From: Paulinella micropora
Lineage: Eukaryota > Cercozoa > Imbricatea > Euglyphida > Paulinellidae
Length of the DNA stretch: 64,000 nt
Assembly (NCBI GenBank): GCA_019918135.1
Contig: WBZZ01002979.1
Span: forward strand, 52,527-116,526
Direction of reading: 5' to 3'
Made by a program: the position numbers and the translations under genes. The notes beneath the pieces are model-generated. The model did no database searches and was not told where the DNA came from. It saw only the letters and a list, made by a program, of their open reading frames with translations. Below, in pieces: positions 9,328 to 18,480 of this stretch (position 1 is the stretch's first letter; each line of letters begins with the position of its first letter).

Positions 9328-9972
9328 TTATTCACTTGCAATTACTACCCCTTGCCCCCAGTACTCTAGCGTGCAGGTCTCTGCAATTTCGAATGTAGAC
9401 TTGCCCTGCAGGGTGTCGGGCACGAGTTCATACCGTGAGAATGTTACACCGCTTGCTTTGAACCGCCCGTCAGAACGTTCTCGGTTTACTATGCGCAGTA
9501 GCTTGCAGGGTAGTAGGGTTTGCAGCAGGCGCGCACTGGCAGCAAGAGCATGCTGGGTCGGCAGAGTCTCCGGGGGGTCTGCTTTCAGCATGGTTGTGAC
9601 ATAAGCGCTGGGTGACCAGAGTATGTGCGGAAAAAGAAGAAAGATTTGGCGCAGTGCTTGTGTGATGCGTGGAAGGTCCAATTTGAGGGTAGTGAGCTGG
9701 AGCTGGGAGGCATGCTTGTTTAGGTTAAGCTGAAGGAACACCAAAAGAAATCCCAGATTGCTGGCGAGGCACAAACCCGCCGAAGACTTGGCCTCTTTTT
9801 GCCAGATTTCCTGGAAAGTACTTTCACGAAATAATTTGAGCAGCTGGCAGCGTTTGACAAAATTCGTGCGTTGACACTCGTTGACAATCCCTGGATCTGC
9901 CTGCAGGTTGGGGAAGGTGTTACTAAATAGGAGCAGAGCGTGTTCGTCGGGGGGGCTCTTCAGTAATTGCAT
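9328..9972 (-). CDS. Hypothetical protein (214 aa), downstream of the HNH gene
   Basis: Intact ATG-to-stop ORF on the reverse strand starting 40 nt after the stop of HNH protein 1, so the two may be co-expressed. The protein is Leu-rich and helical (LKLFRESTFQEIWQKEAKSS), with the middle third rich in Leu/Gln and a beta-like C terminus. No signal peptide or known domain is recognisable. Absence of repeats inside it and balanced composition favour a real gene. Function is not assigned. Confidence 0.6.
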   Translation of the reverse strand: MQLLKSPPDEHALLLFSNTFPNLQADPGIVNECQRTNFVKRCQLLKLFRESTFQEIWQKEAKSSAGLCLASNLGFLLVFLQLNLNKHASQLQLTTLKLDLPRITQALRQIFLLFPHILWSPSAYVTTMLKADPPETLPTQHALAASARLLQTLLPCKLLRIVNRERSDGRFKASGVTFSRYELVPDTLQGKSTFEIAETCTLEYWGQGVVIASE

Positions 9973-10012
9973 GTTTATCCCGCGGGGCCTTGCGGCTTGC
10001 AGGTCGTGCTCG

Positions 10013-10738
10013 TTAAACTTTGGCGGGGACTATATCCGCTGAGACGGACACCGCTTGAGCTAGCTTGCGGCGGCGCCCCTTCTTGGGGGTCTTCGCTGGC
10101 AGTGACTCCGTCTCGCCATCTTGTGCTTTCTTATCCTCCTCTTCTTGCACTTTATGTTTTCTTTTCTTCGCGGGAGTTGAGCGTGTGCGCTCGGGCCGGG
10201 GGATGCACGATTCCGCGTCCCAACGGGAAAAGATGCTGCTGTCTAGACTCCCCGCGATGGGCATTTGCCAGGGTAGCTCTGCTAGTCCCTCCAACATGTA
10301 GGGGCGCAGGAAATTGCACAGGCGTGCAGCCCCTCGCGCCGCGACACTGCCGATGTAGGCCAGCTTCTCGGACGTCAGAAACTCTTTGAAACACAGGTTA
10401 GCCGAACCGGGCATTATCACGTAATTGTAGGGGTGGTCTACTCCCCCCCATCTTTTGGGAACGATGTGGTCAATGTGCCACTTGGGGGCGCCCGGCATGA
10501 AGTAAGGCGCCAGACGCGCCTGCCACTTATTCTTCAGGACCCAGTACCGTGCCTGGAGCGTGCTGACTGGACGCCGCGCGTTTGCTAGTGACATGGTGCC
10601 CAAGTACACAGGGCGCAGCCCCTGCAGGTGCTTATTGTTCTTTTTCACTGCCATGTTTTGGAGCTTAACGCACAGCGCCTGTTGCGTTTCCGCCGAGTCT
10701 GCGAGCAGGAGGTCCTCTTTGGTAGGCAGCGCGTCCAT
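10013..10738 (-). CDS. HNH-type endonuclease-like protein 1
   Basis: 241 aa from the ATG at 10738; upstream codons in this frame are low-complexity. A motif at residues about 83-112, HIDHIVPKRWGGVDHPYNY, fits the HNH/beta-beta-alpha-metal pattern: His-x-Asp-His, Pro, Gly-Gly, and Asn at the third catalytic position. A conserved helix follows (SEKLAYIGSVAARGAARLCNFL). The C-terminal 60 residues are Lys/Glu-rich and low complexity with basic NLS-like clusters. HNH nucleases nick or cut DNA in homing elements and mobile DNA. The second copy (31956-32662) shares the catalytic block and following helix, and this copy is intronless over the region where the other needs splicing. Substrate is unknown. 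Confidence 0.7.
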   Translation of the reverse strand: MDALPTKEDLLLADSAETQQALCVKLQNMAVKKNNKHLQGLRPVYLGTMSLANARRPVSTLQARYWVLKNKWQARLAPYFMPGAPKWHIDHIVPKRWGGVDHPYNYVIMPGSANLCFKEFLTSEKLAYIGSVAARGAARLCNFLRPYMLEGLAELPWQMPIAGSLDSSIFSRWDAESCIPRPERTRSTPAKKRKHKVQEEEDKKAQDGETESLPAKTPKKGRRRKLAQAVSVSADIVPAKV

Positions 10739-10759
10739 CCTTCTTAGCTTGTCTGCGCC

Positions 10760-11280
10760 CTTTGCCCTTGTGTGTGTGTACGGGGTGTGGGGGGAGGCGC
10801 CCCCCCCCCTCCTCTCTTGAGCTACTCTTTCCCCCCACCCCCTCTCTTCCTCTCTCCTCCGACGGAGAGGGGGGGGGGTTTGTTGGAAAAGTAAGAAGAG
10901 TGCAGGAAAGGGGGGGGCGCCGGTGCCAGAGCTACCTTGGCAAATGCCAAAAGTTAAAATGGGGCGTTTTGTCCTTGTCGAGTAGTACAGGGAATAGAGG
11001 AGAGGGAAGACACAAGACAAATTTAAAGGAGAGACAGAGAGGGGGGAGGGGCGCCAAAGAGAAGGGGAGGGGGCGCCCCCCAGTCTAAGAATAGGGAGCG
11101 GGAGAGGAAATGGGGAGGGGGGGCGGGAAGAGGGCGCGCCAAGAAAGTGCGAAAAAAGAATACGCTGAATTAAAGCTCGACTATCTTACACTTGGCACTG
11201 AAAACTAGGAGAGGGAGAGGGAACAGACAGGGAAGGAGGAAGCATGGATTGTCTTAGTCCCCCGTCTGAGAATCGAGAGC
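10760..11280. other. Purine/pyrimidine-biased intergenic DNA with a family C element
   Basis: Strongly asymmetric G/A or C/T runs, a GGGGGCGCCCCC-type palindrome near 10795-10810, and a reverse-orientation family C core (GCGCCAAGAAAGTGCG to CACTGAAAACTAGGAG, about 11140-11215). No gene seen. Confidence 0.65.
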
Positions 11281-11311
11281 GGGGGTGGGAAGGGGGAGGG
11301 GCTTTAAAAGA

Positions 11312-11665
11312 ATGTACCTAAATACACATGTTCGGAGCGGTGGATCTTGTTTCAGCTACTTGTCGAGCGAGGAGAAAGACGACGAACCCGAACCCTCTGC
11401 CAAGGATGATGAGGAACCCTCTGCCAAGGAATCGGATGACACAGCGCGGGTTCGGGCTTCCGAAGAAGAGGGGGCAGGAGAGCTCGATGCCTTTGAACGA
11501 GCTGAGCTAGAGAAACAGCTATTGCCCCATCTGATATCCGAACATTTCGGGCACGCTATCTCAACTGTATTCACTTTCCACAACAAAGCACATTCAGCTG
11601 TAATATATTCGCAGGTGCTACCGCTCCGGCATTCAACTTGGTCGAGATCATCAGGACGGCCTTGA
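11312..11665 (+). CDS. Acidic N-terminal part of a two-frame gene
   Basis: ATG at 11312. Residues about 20-65 are very acidic with two copies of a PSAKDDEEPSAKESDD-like segment, followed by a helical stretch (AFERAELEKQLLPHLISEHF). The frame then drifts and stops at 11665, while the overlapping phase is open from before 11560 and carries the rest of the protein. A frameshift near 11540-11560 or a short intron (donor GTATTC at 11567) would join the two. Function is unknown; the acidic patch could be an activation- or histone-binding-like region. Confidence 0.5.
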   Translation: MYLNTHVRSGGSCFSYLSSEEKDDEPEPSAKDDEEPSAKESDDTARVRASEEEGAGELDAFERAELEKQLLPHLISEHFGHAISTVFTFHNKAHSAVIYSQVLPLRHSTWSRSSGRP

Positions 11666-12339
11666 AGCTACCCGCGCAAGCCAAGGTACAGTCGAAACTC
11701 CAGCCGGCTTGTTTGCTTTTGCCAAGCTCGGCGCAGGAAGCTTTACAATCATGCCTTGTTGTGCCGGCGCAGGTGGTTACACAAGACATCACGGAGACTA
11801 GCCAAGGCATAACAATAAAGCTTTCAATCACATTCGAGGAGGAGCACAGCTGTGTGCATCAGGAGCTGGTTCAGGTAGGCCAGCAACACAAAAGCAGCGA
11901 TGGTGCTGGTGCGACAATAACAAGCGGAGGTGATGTCCTCCTCACTTGTAATAGTCCTGCCTGCTTTTCAAAAGGTAAGGAAAGGAAGGTCTTTACTTTT
12001 GACAAGGAGACCAACGCAAAGATCTTCGCTATCTGTGCGCCCTGGTGCTCGCCCCCCCCGTCCCCCCCGTCCCCCGCGAAGAAGCGCCAAAAGGTGGCAG
12101 AACCCTTGCACACAGGGGCCAGCAGTTCCTCTGATCAGACACCCCCACCTCCCGGACACAGCAACCCTCAATTGGAACAATTGAGGAGTGACGTGCCGAG
12201 GGAGACGGATCTTTACGCCTGGTATGTTTTGCGATGGCTTCGGGTTACGATACCTGAAGAGTCACCACGGGCTAGAAAAGGGGAGAGAGGAAGGGGGGGC
12301 ACTCCCCCCCTCCCTTGCTGCTCTTTTTTTTCTCCTTGA
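11560..12339 (+). CDS. C-terminal part of the same gene, putative zinc site
   Basis: Open in this phase from upstream of 11560 with no clear ATG, consistent with being a continuation. It contains a helical region (FNLVEIIRTALKLPAQAKV), a beta-rich region and a Cys cluster LLTCNSPACFSKGKERKVF ... ICAPWC, spacing C-x4-C and C-x3-C, that could bind zinc. A Pro/Ser-rich linker and an NLS-like KKRQK follow. The last 30 codons run into low-complexity repeat, so the true C terminus may be lost. Together the two parts resemble a nuclear regulatory protein, which is inference only. Confidence 0.45.
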   Translation, partial: LNCIHFPQQSTFSCNIFAGATAPAFNLVEIIRTALKLPAQAKVQSKLQPACLLLPSSAQEALQSCLVVPAQVVTQDITETSQGITIKLSITFEEEHSCVHQELVQVGQQHKSSDGAGATITSGGDVLLTCNSPACFSKGKERKVFTFDKETNAKIFAICAPWCSPPPSPPSPAKKRQKVAEPLHTGASSSSDQTPPPPGHSNPQLEQLRSDVPRETDLYAWYVLRWLRVTIPEESPRARKGERGRGGTPPLPCCSFFSP

Positions 12340-12404
12340 GCCCCTGAGCCCGGGGGGCTCAAAGAACAGGGGCGACGAAAGAGATAGGGGAGAGGGAAGA
12401 CACA

Positions 12405-12625
12405 CTCGCTGCCAGCTCTCTCTGGCTCAAGCGTGGGATCCGCTCCAATTCCAGCTCCTCGACCGAGGCGGCGCTAGACAGCACGGGCACGAGTTGGTAC
12501 TCTCCTGGCCCTGCGGGGCTTGTCACCGCGGCCATAACCCCGAGCCACCACTGCTACATGGCCGAGGCTCTGCACACCCGCCGCCGGCGGTTGTAGCCAG
12601 GGCTCCTGATATGGCGACCGCGCTG
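12405..12625 (-). pseudogene. Antisense-oriented F-box/LRR gene fragment
   Basis: Reverse-strand sequence matches the N-terminal third of the 42916-44607 F-box/LRR family. The hallmark SSPASVEELELERIP region reads on the minus strand near 12430-12480. No start, no stop and internal decay: gene debris between repeats. Confidence 0.6.
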
Positions 12626-12639
12626 GCGGTGGCGCCCAG

Positions 12640-12870
12640 CGTGCTAGCTACCACACGCACATACACACACACGGCGTGCACCTAGGATTTTGTCTTCTTT
12701 TGTCTTGCTAACTGTCTCTCTCTCTCTCTCTGTCAAATCAATCGAGCTACTCTGTCCTTACCTGTAGCCGCGGCCGCCACCATCGTTAGCAGAGGCATGG
12801 AGATCTTCTTTTTCTTGGAGGAGAAAGGTCACGCGCGTTCACGAATTGTTATAAGCCTTTGACAGATTTG
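12640..12870 (+). repeat. Dispersed repeat family F, copy 2
   Basis: Best-preserved copy of the 230-bp element also at 6190-6420 and 29740-29980. Contains a CT dinucleotide run (12715-12735) and the GCGGCCGCCACCAT segment. Confidence 0.7.
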
Positions 12871-13560
12871 TTCCCACCTGTCTATCTCTGGAACGCGCAC
12901 CTGGGGGGGGGTGTCCTCCCCCCCCTGTTTTTTCAATCCTGCGCCAGCGGCAGCAAGAAGGGAAGGGGGGGGGGAGGAGGAGGGAGGGAGGGAGCGCCTC
13001 ACCCCCGAGGGAGAAGGACGACGGGAACAAGCAACGGTTCTGCCTCTCGCCCCCCCCCCGCCTCTTCCCTCTCCCGCTCCTAGTTTTCAGTGGCAAGTGT
13101 AAGACTGCCGAGCTTTAATTGAGCTTATTATTTTGCGCACTTTCTTGGCGCCCCCCCCCCTTCTCTCCCCCTTGCCTCTTCCTGACGGAGGGGGGGCGCC
13201 CCCCCCCTTTTTTTCCTCTTCCCTCCCCCTGAGCCCCCTGAGCCCGGGGGGCTCAACGAACAGGGGAAGGGCAAGGGGGGAGGGGAAGAGTGCAGAAGCT
13301 ATAAAAAAATGCATGAAACGCCTCAACCAACTTTGAAGCTCCCCAATGCCGGGCGCCACCCTTTCCCACTCTCCCTTGTCGAGACTCCTGCTAAAGGTAC
13401 ATTCTTTTTTGGTACTTTCTTGATTTTCCTTTTTTGGTATTTTCTTGCCGCGCCCCTTCCCTTTCCTGATCCCCGCTCTCAGCCCACCGCTTTTGGAAGA
13501 CCCGGGGCTCAACGAAGAAGAAGAGCAAAAGCGGGCAGCTGCGGAGGCCAGCGCAATTGA
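12871..13560. repeat. G/C palindromes, family D hairpin and family C-like segment
   Basis: G-run/C-run palindromes at 12905-12930 and 13188-13210. Family D hairpin (GAGCCCCCTGAGCCCGGGGG) at 13230-13256, followed by the conserved tail with GCAGAAGCTA and ATGAAACGCCTC (13290-13330). No gene seen. Confidence 0.7.
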
Positions 13561-13679
13561 AAGTAGTGGAAATTACTAGCACCAACCGCCAGCCCGCCTA
13601 CCTGCCCCATCTCTGTAGCAAAGGAATTCGTTCGTTCAAAAGGTCTAGTTTTAAAAATAAAACTCTTTTTTTTCTTCTT

Positions 13680-14218
13680 TTAATCAGCGACGCTGCAGTG
13701 AACGCGGTGGGCCAAGCCAAGCACGAGTGCCGGAGTTCCTAGAATAAGTAACAGCGTCAGGGCCAGGCGGAAAAAGAATGCGTAGCCATAGCTAGAGTCA
13801 CGTTCCGTGGATCGAGTCTCTTGGGCCGTCGCCTCGGTCTGTGTGGTTAAGCTATAGGCACTAGAAGAATCAGCGGGGCTAGCCCACAGGTTAGTCTGTG
13901 AAGCACTAAGTCTGTACTCCGCCACCACGCAAGGGTCACTTTGCTTGCCGGCACTCCGCCCACTGTCAGCTGCATAATAGCCTCGGCAATCGCGGAGCCG
14001 AGCGCAGCACTGTCGCCCGCGCGGATGACCTTTGGACCAGATTCTGAAGAACAGGCGGCTTGGCCAAACTTAACTAAAAAATCCCTTGGTTGCGCCCGGG
14101 GCAGAAGCACAAGAAACCAAAACAAGCCCCCCAAACAAGAACGCGCTCCGCCGGTACAGAGGGGGGCCATCACTCTTTTCTTAACTCCGTGGCTTAGCGG
14201 AATTATAATCATCATCAT
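13680..14218 (-). CDS. Membrane protein, frameshifted or spliced
   Basis: Two reverse frames make one plausible protein. The first (ATG 14218, open to 13847) has an N-terminal hydrophobic segment (LGGLFWFLVLLP) followed by a soluble region (FGQAACSSESGPKVIRAGDSAALG). The second (from about 13985 to stop at 13680) continues AGKQSDPCVVAEYRLSAS, a Ser/Thr-rich stalk, and ends in a clear transmembrane helix (FRLALTLLLILGTPALVLGLA). The phase change lies between 13925 and 13990. A 41-nt GT...CAG intron is possible but its donor (GTGCTG) is weak, so a frameshift is equally likely. Probable type I or double-pass membrane protein of unknown role. Confidence 0.5.
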
Positions 14219-14355
14219 AATAAGGGAGCACAAGGTTGGGAATGCCTGTTACAAACAGCGCGGCGGTGTCCTCACCCTCTTTCCTGTTTCTCTTTTTTGT
14301 TCCCCTTGGATGATCCGGCACGTCTAGGCCAAGAAATCAACGATAAAAGCATTTT

Positions 14356-15978
14356 TTATTTAGGAAGACTCTTGTACGGTCTTACGTTCGTTGGCAGCGT
14401 AAAGACCACCTGGCACCCACGAAGCTCAGCTTCTTTCAACACCTCATACCACTGAGGCAAGGTAAATTTTGTCATGTAGGGCAGCTCCAAGGTCTTGAGC
14501 GAGGGGCAGGTCTTGACAAGGCTGGACACCAAGCCGAAATCCGCGTATGTCATGTGCAGACCCAGCGATTTAATCCTGGCCCCCAGCACCAGCTCTTGCA
14601 GCGCTTCATACGATTCGGCCCTTACAGAGCCAATCGTCAGGCTTTGAAGAGACTTACTGGCTTTGATACCAGCAACAAGCTTGTCGTCATCCAGAGGGCA
14701 CGGGTCGAGAGCTAGTTTCTGCAGTGAAGGCATCTTGTGTCTTGGGGGCTGTCCGTAACGGGGTGGGAACATTTTGTTAGTATTCCAGCACCACCACATC
14801 TTGAAACTGTTGATTCGAGGATTCTGACCACGAGACCACATGCCTTCAGCCAGCTCGTCGCCTATGAACGCACATTCCACAAACTCCAAATTGCTGGCAT
14901 TCATCTTGGATCCCAAACAGGCGGCAACCTCGCTGTCTACATTATCGGCAGTTTTGTAGTCTGCATCATACCCGACCTCGCCCTGTTGCTTCTCCCAAGT
15001 GCAGCCTTCTAGGTGCAACGTGTTGAAGCCCCTCGTTCTTCCGCAGTCAACCAGCCGCTGGGAAAACTTCTGCAAGCGCTGGATTTTGTCTTGATTTAGC
15101 TGAACACCCACCAGAAATAAATCTTCAAAGCTCTTAGAAAGTGCCTTTTCAATATCTTGCCAAACTTGGCCTGCTAGCTCTACAGCATCGGTGGTATTGT
15201 TTACGAAGCGCAGAGAAACCAAGCCCGGCAATATAGAGAGGCCGGAGAGGTTAACTGTTGCAACCTCATCTTCAGCCGCGGATGTGGTATAGTGGACCTC
15301 GAGCTTCTTGGGTTTTACGTTTGTTGGCAGATAGTCGGACAGATTCTTCTTGCCTTCCACGAGGGTAAAGCAGATCCGCTCCAGGGCCCGCCCATTATCT
15401 CCATGGTCAAAATTCTCACGTAGCGTCTTGATCCCGGTTTGACACACGTTAAGCTCCTTTAGATTCTGGAATATGCTCAATTCGGGCAAAGACTCGACCT
15501 TGACACAGCCACTGATATCCAGCTTCTGCAGCACGCTTTCGTTGAGCCAACTTTCTACAGGTCGATGACGTTCTTGGTCCACACCGTTTACAAACAGTGT
15601 AAAATCATCCGCTTTCCATTCGGCAAGGCACAACTGTAGCTCCCGGACCCTTATCCAGGCATCTTTTGGCAAAGCTGTTCGCTTGTCCGAGCCGTCGCAC
15701 ACGCGCAACTCGGCAAACTCTGTACGCAGCGTTAGTAGGCGTGCGAGCTCGTCGTCAGTCACATTCTTTCTAATCACGAGCCTAGGAGCGTTTTCGTGCA
15801 TTTTGATAGCAATGTCCCATTGCCCTGAGTTGTCCCAGACGGTGATGAAGCCTGACGAAAGCTGGTGGGCTTGTTCTACGTAGCGCCATTTCTCATTGTC
15901 TGACACGCCCACAAGTTGTGCTTTATTACTGGCTTTATTTTTTTTCTTACCGCATTTTTTGCAATCAGAATGTGACAT
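14356..15978 (-). CDS. LRR protein 2 with N-terminal CxxC tag (paralogue of LRR 1)
   Basis: 540 aa, ATG at 15978 (MSHSDCKKCGKKKNK). Same architecture as 3115-4779: basic CxxCGKKK tag at residues 5-14, DNEKWRYVEQAHQLSSGF block, then irregular LRRs to the C terminus (KLDISGCVKVESLPEL, TFTLPQWYEVLKEAELR). Differences include a deletion near residue 95 relative to copy 1, an insertion (TWEKQQGEVGYDADYK) and a different last ten residues. Both copies are open throughout, implying selection on both. Orientation is opposite to copy 1, so the duplication was inverted or followed by inversion. Role inferred as protein-binding adaptor. Confidence 0.85.
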   Translation of the reverse strand: MSHSDCKKCGKKKNKASNKAQLVGVSDNEKWRYVEQAHQLSSGFITVWDNSGQWDIAIKMHENAPRLVIRKNVTDDELARLLTLRTEFAELRVCDGSDKRTALPKDAWIRVRELQLCLAEWKADDFTLFVNGVDQERHRPVESWLNESVLQKLDISGCVKVESLPELSIFQNLKELNVCQTGIKTLRENFDHGDNGRALERICFTLVEGKKNLSDYLPTNVKPKKLEVHYTTSAAEDEVATVNLSGLSILPGLVSLRFVNNTTDAVELAGQVWQDIEKALSKSFEDLFLVGVQLNQDKIQRLQKFSQRLVDCGRTRGFNTLHLEGCTWEKQQGEVGYDADYKTADNVDSEVAACLGSKMNASNLEFVECAFIGDELAEGMWSRGQNPRINSFKMWWCWNTNKMFPPRYGQPPRHKMPSLQKLALDPCPLDDDKLVAGIKASKSLQSLTIGSVRAESYEALQELVLGARIKSLGLHMTYADFGLVSSLVKTCPSLKTLELPYMTKFTLPQWYEVLKEAELRGCQVVFTLPTNVRPYKSLPK

Positions 15979-16060
15979 AGGTTTAAAAAAAGGGGGGGAG
16001 CCCTAGGTAGCAACTCTTTTGCCCCCCGGCCAAACTGCGTATTTTTCTTTTTTTTGCTTT

Positions 16061-16070
16061 TACTTATATA
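16061..16070 (-). promoter_or_regulatory. TATA-like element of LRR protein 2
   Basis: TATATAAGTA on the reverse strand inside a GGAGTATATAAGTAAA context that matches the upstream region of LRR protein 1. Here it lies about 83 bp from the ATG rather than 15 bp, with an A-run and G-run segment between, suggesting an insertion in the leader. Confidence 0.5.
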
Positions 16071-16283
16071 CTCCTCTTCTACCTGCTCTAAAAAAGATAG
16101 GGAAGAGATAGAGGGGGAAAAAGAACAGGAGGTAGAGGGGAGAGGAAGGGGAGAAAGACAGGGAGGAGGGGGGTACTCCCCTCCTTTTTCTTCTCCCTCT
16201 GCTTTGGGAGCTACAGAAAAAAGAATAGAATGCCTAAGAAAAAGAAAGAAGTACTACAGAAAAAAAATAAAACAGCGCAAATT

Positions 16284-16832
16284 TTGTAGCGTGGGGGTGT
16301 CCGGGACTCGCAGGCGTTTTCTGGGAGTTGCGTTTGGCGCTGGTGTGTTTGTGGTACTGGGCATATTACGGCCAGACCCATACTCAGCCGCTCTGATGGC
16401 TATGGTTTCGGCCGACGGCATCACTTGGACCGACGGGCTTCTGCCCGCAAACTTTGGTTTTTCTACCTACGGCGCTGTGAAGGCAATCGCGTACGGCCAA
16501 GGGCTGTTTATAGCGATCTTGCAGAAGGACAACTTCAATATTAGATATGCTCAGAGGTTTGGTGTGTTCTTGAAGTCTGCCGACGCCGGCAGAGCTTGGA
16601 CAGTTCTGGCGGGCGAGATTTACGACAACTACTGGACGGATATAACTTATGGTGGAAGTGTTTTCGTCGCGGTCGCGGCCTTTTGCAAGAACGGCCGGAC
16701 CTGTGCCATGGCGTCGTCCGACGGCCTTACTTGGGCGTACAGGATAGCCAGCGTTACTGCTACTAGCAGCTACACCGGTTTCACAAAGCTCAGCGGCAGC
16801 GAGGATGGCCTGTTTGTTGGTATACGTGAAAG
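16284..16832 (+). pseudogene. BNR/Asp-box beta-propeller fragment
   Basis: Three repeats of the sialidase/Ycf48-like propeller signature can be seen: VAFGAGVFVVLG...MVSADGITW, IAYGQGLFIAI...FLKSADAGRAW, and ITYGGSVFVAV...MASSDGLTW, i.e. G-x-F-VAV plus S-x-D-x-G-x-x-W. Such repeats form beta-propellers in sialidases and many surface or repair proteins. Only about three blades remain: the upstream side is lysine-rich low-complexity, and the downstream side runs straight into a family C repeat at 16832 that adds a foreign tail ending at 16926. Both ends look truncated. Confidence 0.6.
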
Positions 16833-17330
16833 CATTAAAACTCGACAAAGTCTTACACTTGACACTTGCAACGGCACCCTCCTCAGGCTGTCGCAGCATC
16901 CGGCCCACGTCATGTCGCTGCGGTAGCCCGAGCCATGAACCCTGGCCGGCACCGTCTGTGCTCTACTCGCGCGCCAAGAGAGTGCGAAAGAGAATACGCT
17001 GAATTAAAGCTCGACGGTCTTACTCTCGGGACACCGTGCTCCAGCACGACCCCGTGGAGAATGGATGGATGGGCGGTGGTCAATGTGCTAGGAGGACAAG
17101 AGCCCGGCCGGGCCGACGGCGTCTTGCCTGTGCCATAGCTCGGCCACCGTGCGCAAGGTCAGAAAAATATGAAAAAAGGAAAAAAAATTTGCCCAACAAC
17201 AAAGGGAACAGACGGGGAAGGGAAGGGATAGAAAGGGGGAGGGAGGAAAAGGAAGGGGGGAAGAAGGGGGGCGGGATGTGCTTCCCCCCTGTCCCCCCTC
17301 TCGTCCCTCTTTTTCCCCTCCCCCCTGCTC
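16832..17330 (+). repeat. Dispersed repeat C' (long form)
   Basis: Contains in order: the reverse family C core (CGACAAAGTCTTACACTTGA), CAACGGCACCC, CAGCATCCGGCCCACGTCAT, GTCTGTGCTCTACTCGCGCG, a second core, CACCGTGCTCCAGCACGACC, GATGGGCGGTGGTCAATGTG, GTCAGAAAAATATGAAAA and CCCAACAACAAAGGGAACAG. This order recurs at about 18.0, 20.0, 36.3, 37.0, 37.5, 37.9, 49.8, 50.8, 51.6, 58.3, 60.5 and 60.9 kb. ORFs across it are artefacts. Confidence 0.8.
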
Positions 17331-18480
17331 CTTAAGCCCCTTGGGCTTAGTGGAATCATCTTAGTTCTGTTGCAATTCTGCCCCTTGCTCTTTGAGCTCC
17401 CCGGGCTCAGGGGGGTGGGAAGGAATAGAGGGGAGAGAAGAAGAGGCAGGGGAAGGGGAGGACAGGGGCGCGCTTCGCCGGTGTACAAGAAAAATCAATA
17501 AAAAATTTTTGACAAAGTTTTAATCCTAGCACTGAGAACCAAGAGGGAGAGGGAAGGGACAGGGAGAGTGGGGCGCTTCGCCGGTGCAAGAAAAGCCCAC
17601 GCTGAATTAGCAATGAAAACTAGGAGCGGATCACCGTGCCCCCCAGCACGACCCTGTGGCGGATGGTACTGCCCCCGTGCCATGGCTTACATCTGTAGCA
17701 GACCTCGTTCCGAACCGGCAAAAGAGCCGGTTCGGAAACCATTCAGGATTGGATTGAAATCTAGGAAGGCAAACCCCCCCCCTGAGACCGGCAAGCAGTT
17801 GGAAGAGAGAAAGGGCGGCACGCGGCACATCTTCCTCCCTCCTCGGAGCGGAAGGGCAAAACTAAGTAAACTTTTTTTTGGAGCCCACCAATGGGGGGGG
17901 GGGCGCCCCCCCCCTCCCCTTCTTTCTTCCCCCCCTCTGAGCCCCCTGAGCCCGGGGGGCTCAAGGAGCAGGGAAAGGGGAAATCGGGAGCGGGAGGGAA
18001 GGGGGAGGGGTAGGGGCGTCAAGGGAGTGCGAAAAAGAATGCACTGAATTAAAGCTCGGCGGTCTTACATTGGGGGCACTAAACACTGGGGGCAGGGCAC
18101 CGTGCTCCAGCACGACCCTGCGGCGGATTGTACTGCTCATATGGTCAATGTGCCAGGATGACAAGGGCCCCACACTTACCCCCCGACGGCGCCCTGTCCG
18201 TGCCATGGCTCGGCCACCGTGCGCAAGGTCAGAAAAATATAAAAAGATCTGCGGAAATTTTTTTTTGCCCGACAACAAAGAGAACAGAGGGGGAAAGAAG
18301 GGGGGGGGGAGAGGGAGGAGGAGTAGGGCGCCAAGAAAGTGCAAGAAAAGTCTACGCTGGATTAAAACTCGACAAAGTCTTACACTTGACTTTTGCAACG
18401 GCACCCTCAGGCTGTCGCAGCATCCGGCCCACGTCATAGCTCGGCCACTGCGCAGGGTTAGAAAAATATGAACAGAGGGG
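17331..18480 (+). repeat. Family C/C'/D repeats
   Basis: Family D-like GAGCTCCCCGGGCTC near 17392-17408, short family C elements (17478-17530, 17572-17625), a block GGATTGGATTGAAATCTAGG to AAAACTAAGTAAAC at 17750-17870 that is repeated at 60237-60360, a G/C palindrome at 17893-17917, a family D hairpin at 17938-17964, then a C' copy from about 18010 to 18480. No gene seen. Confidence 0.75.

Noticed and set aside
16866..18471. Many forward and reverse ORFs across C' repeats (PGRHRLCSTRAPRE, CSSTTLRRMDGWAVVN)
   Set aside because: The same peptides recur at every C' copy in different frames and contexts with frequent indels; no coding constraint visible.
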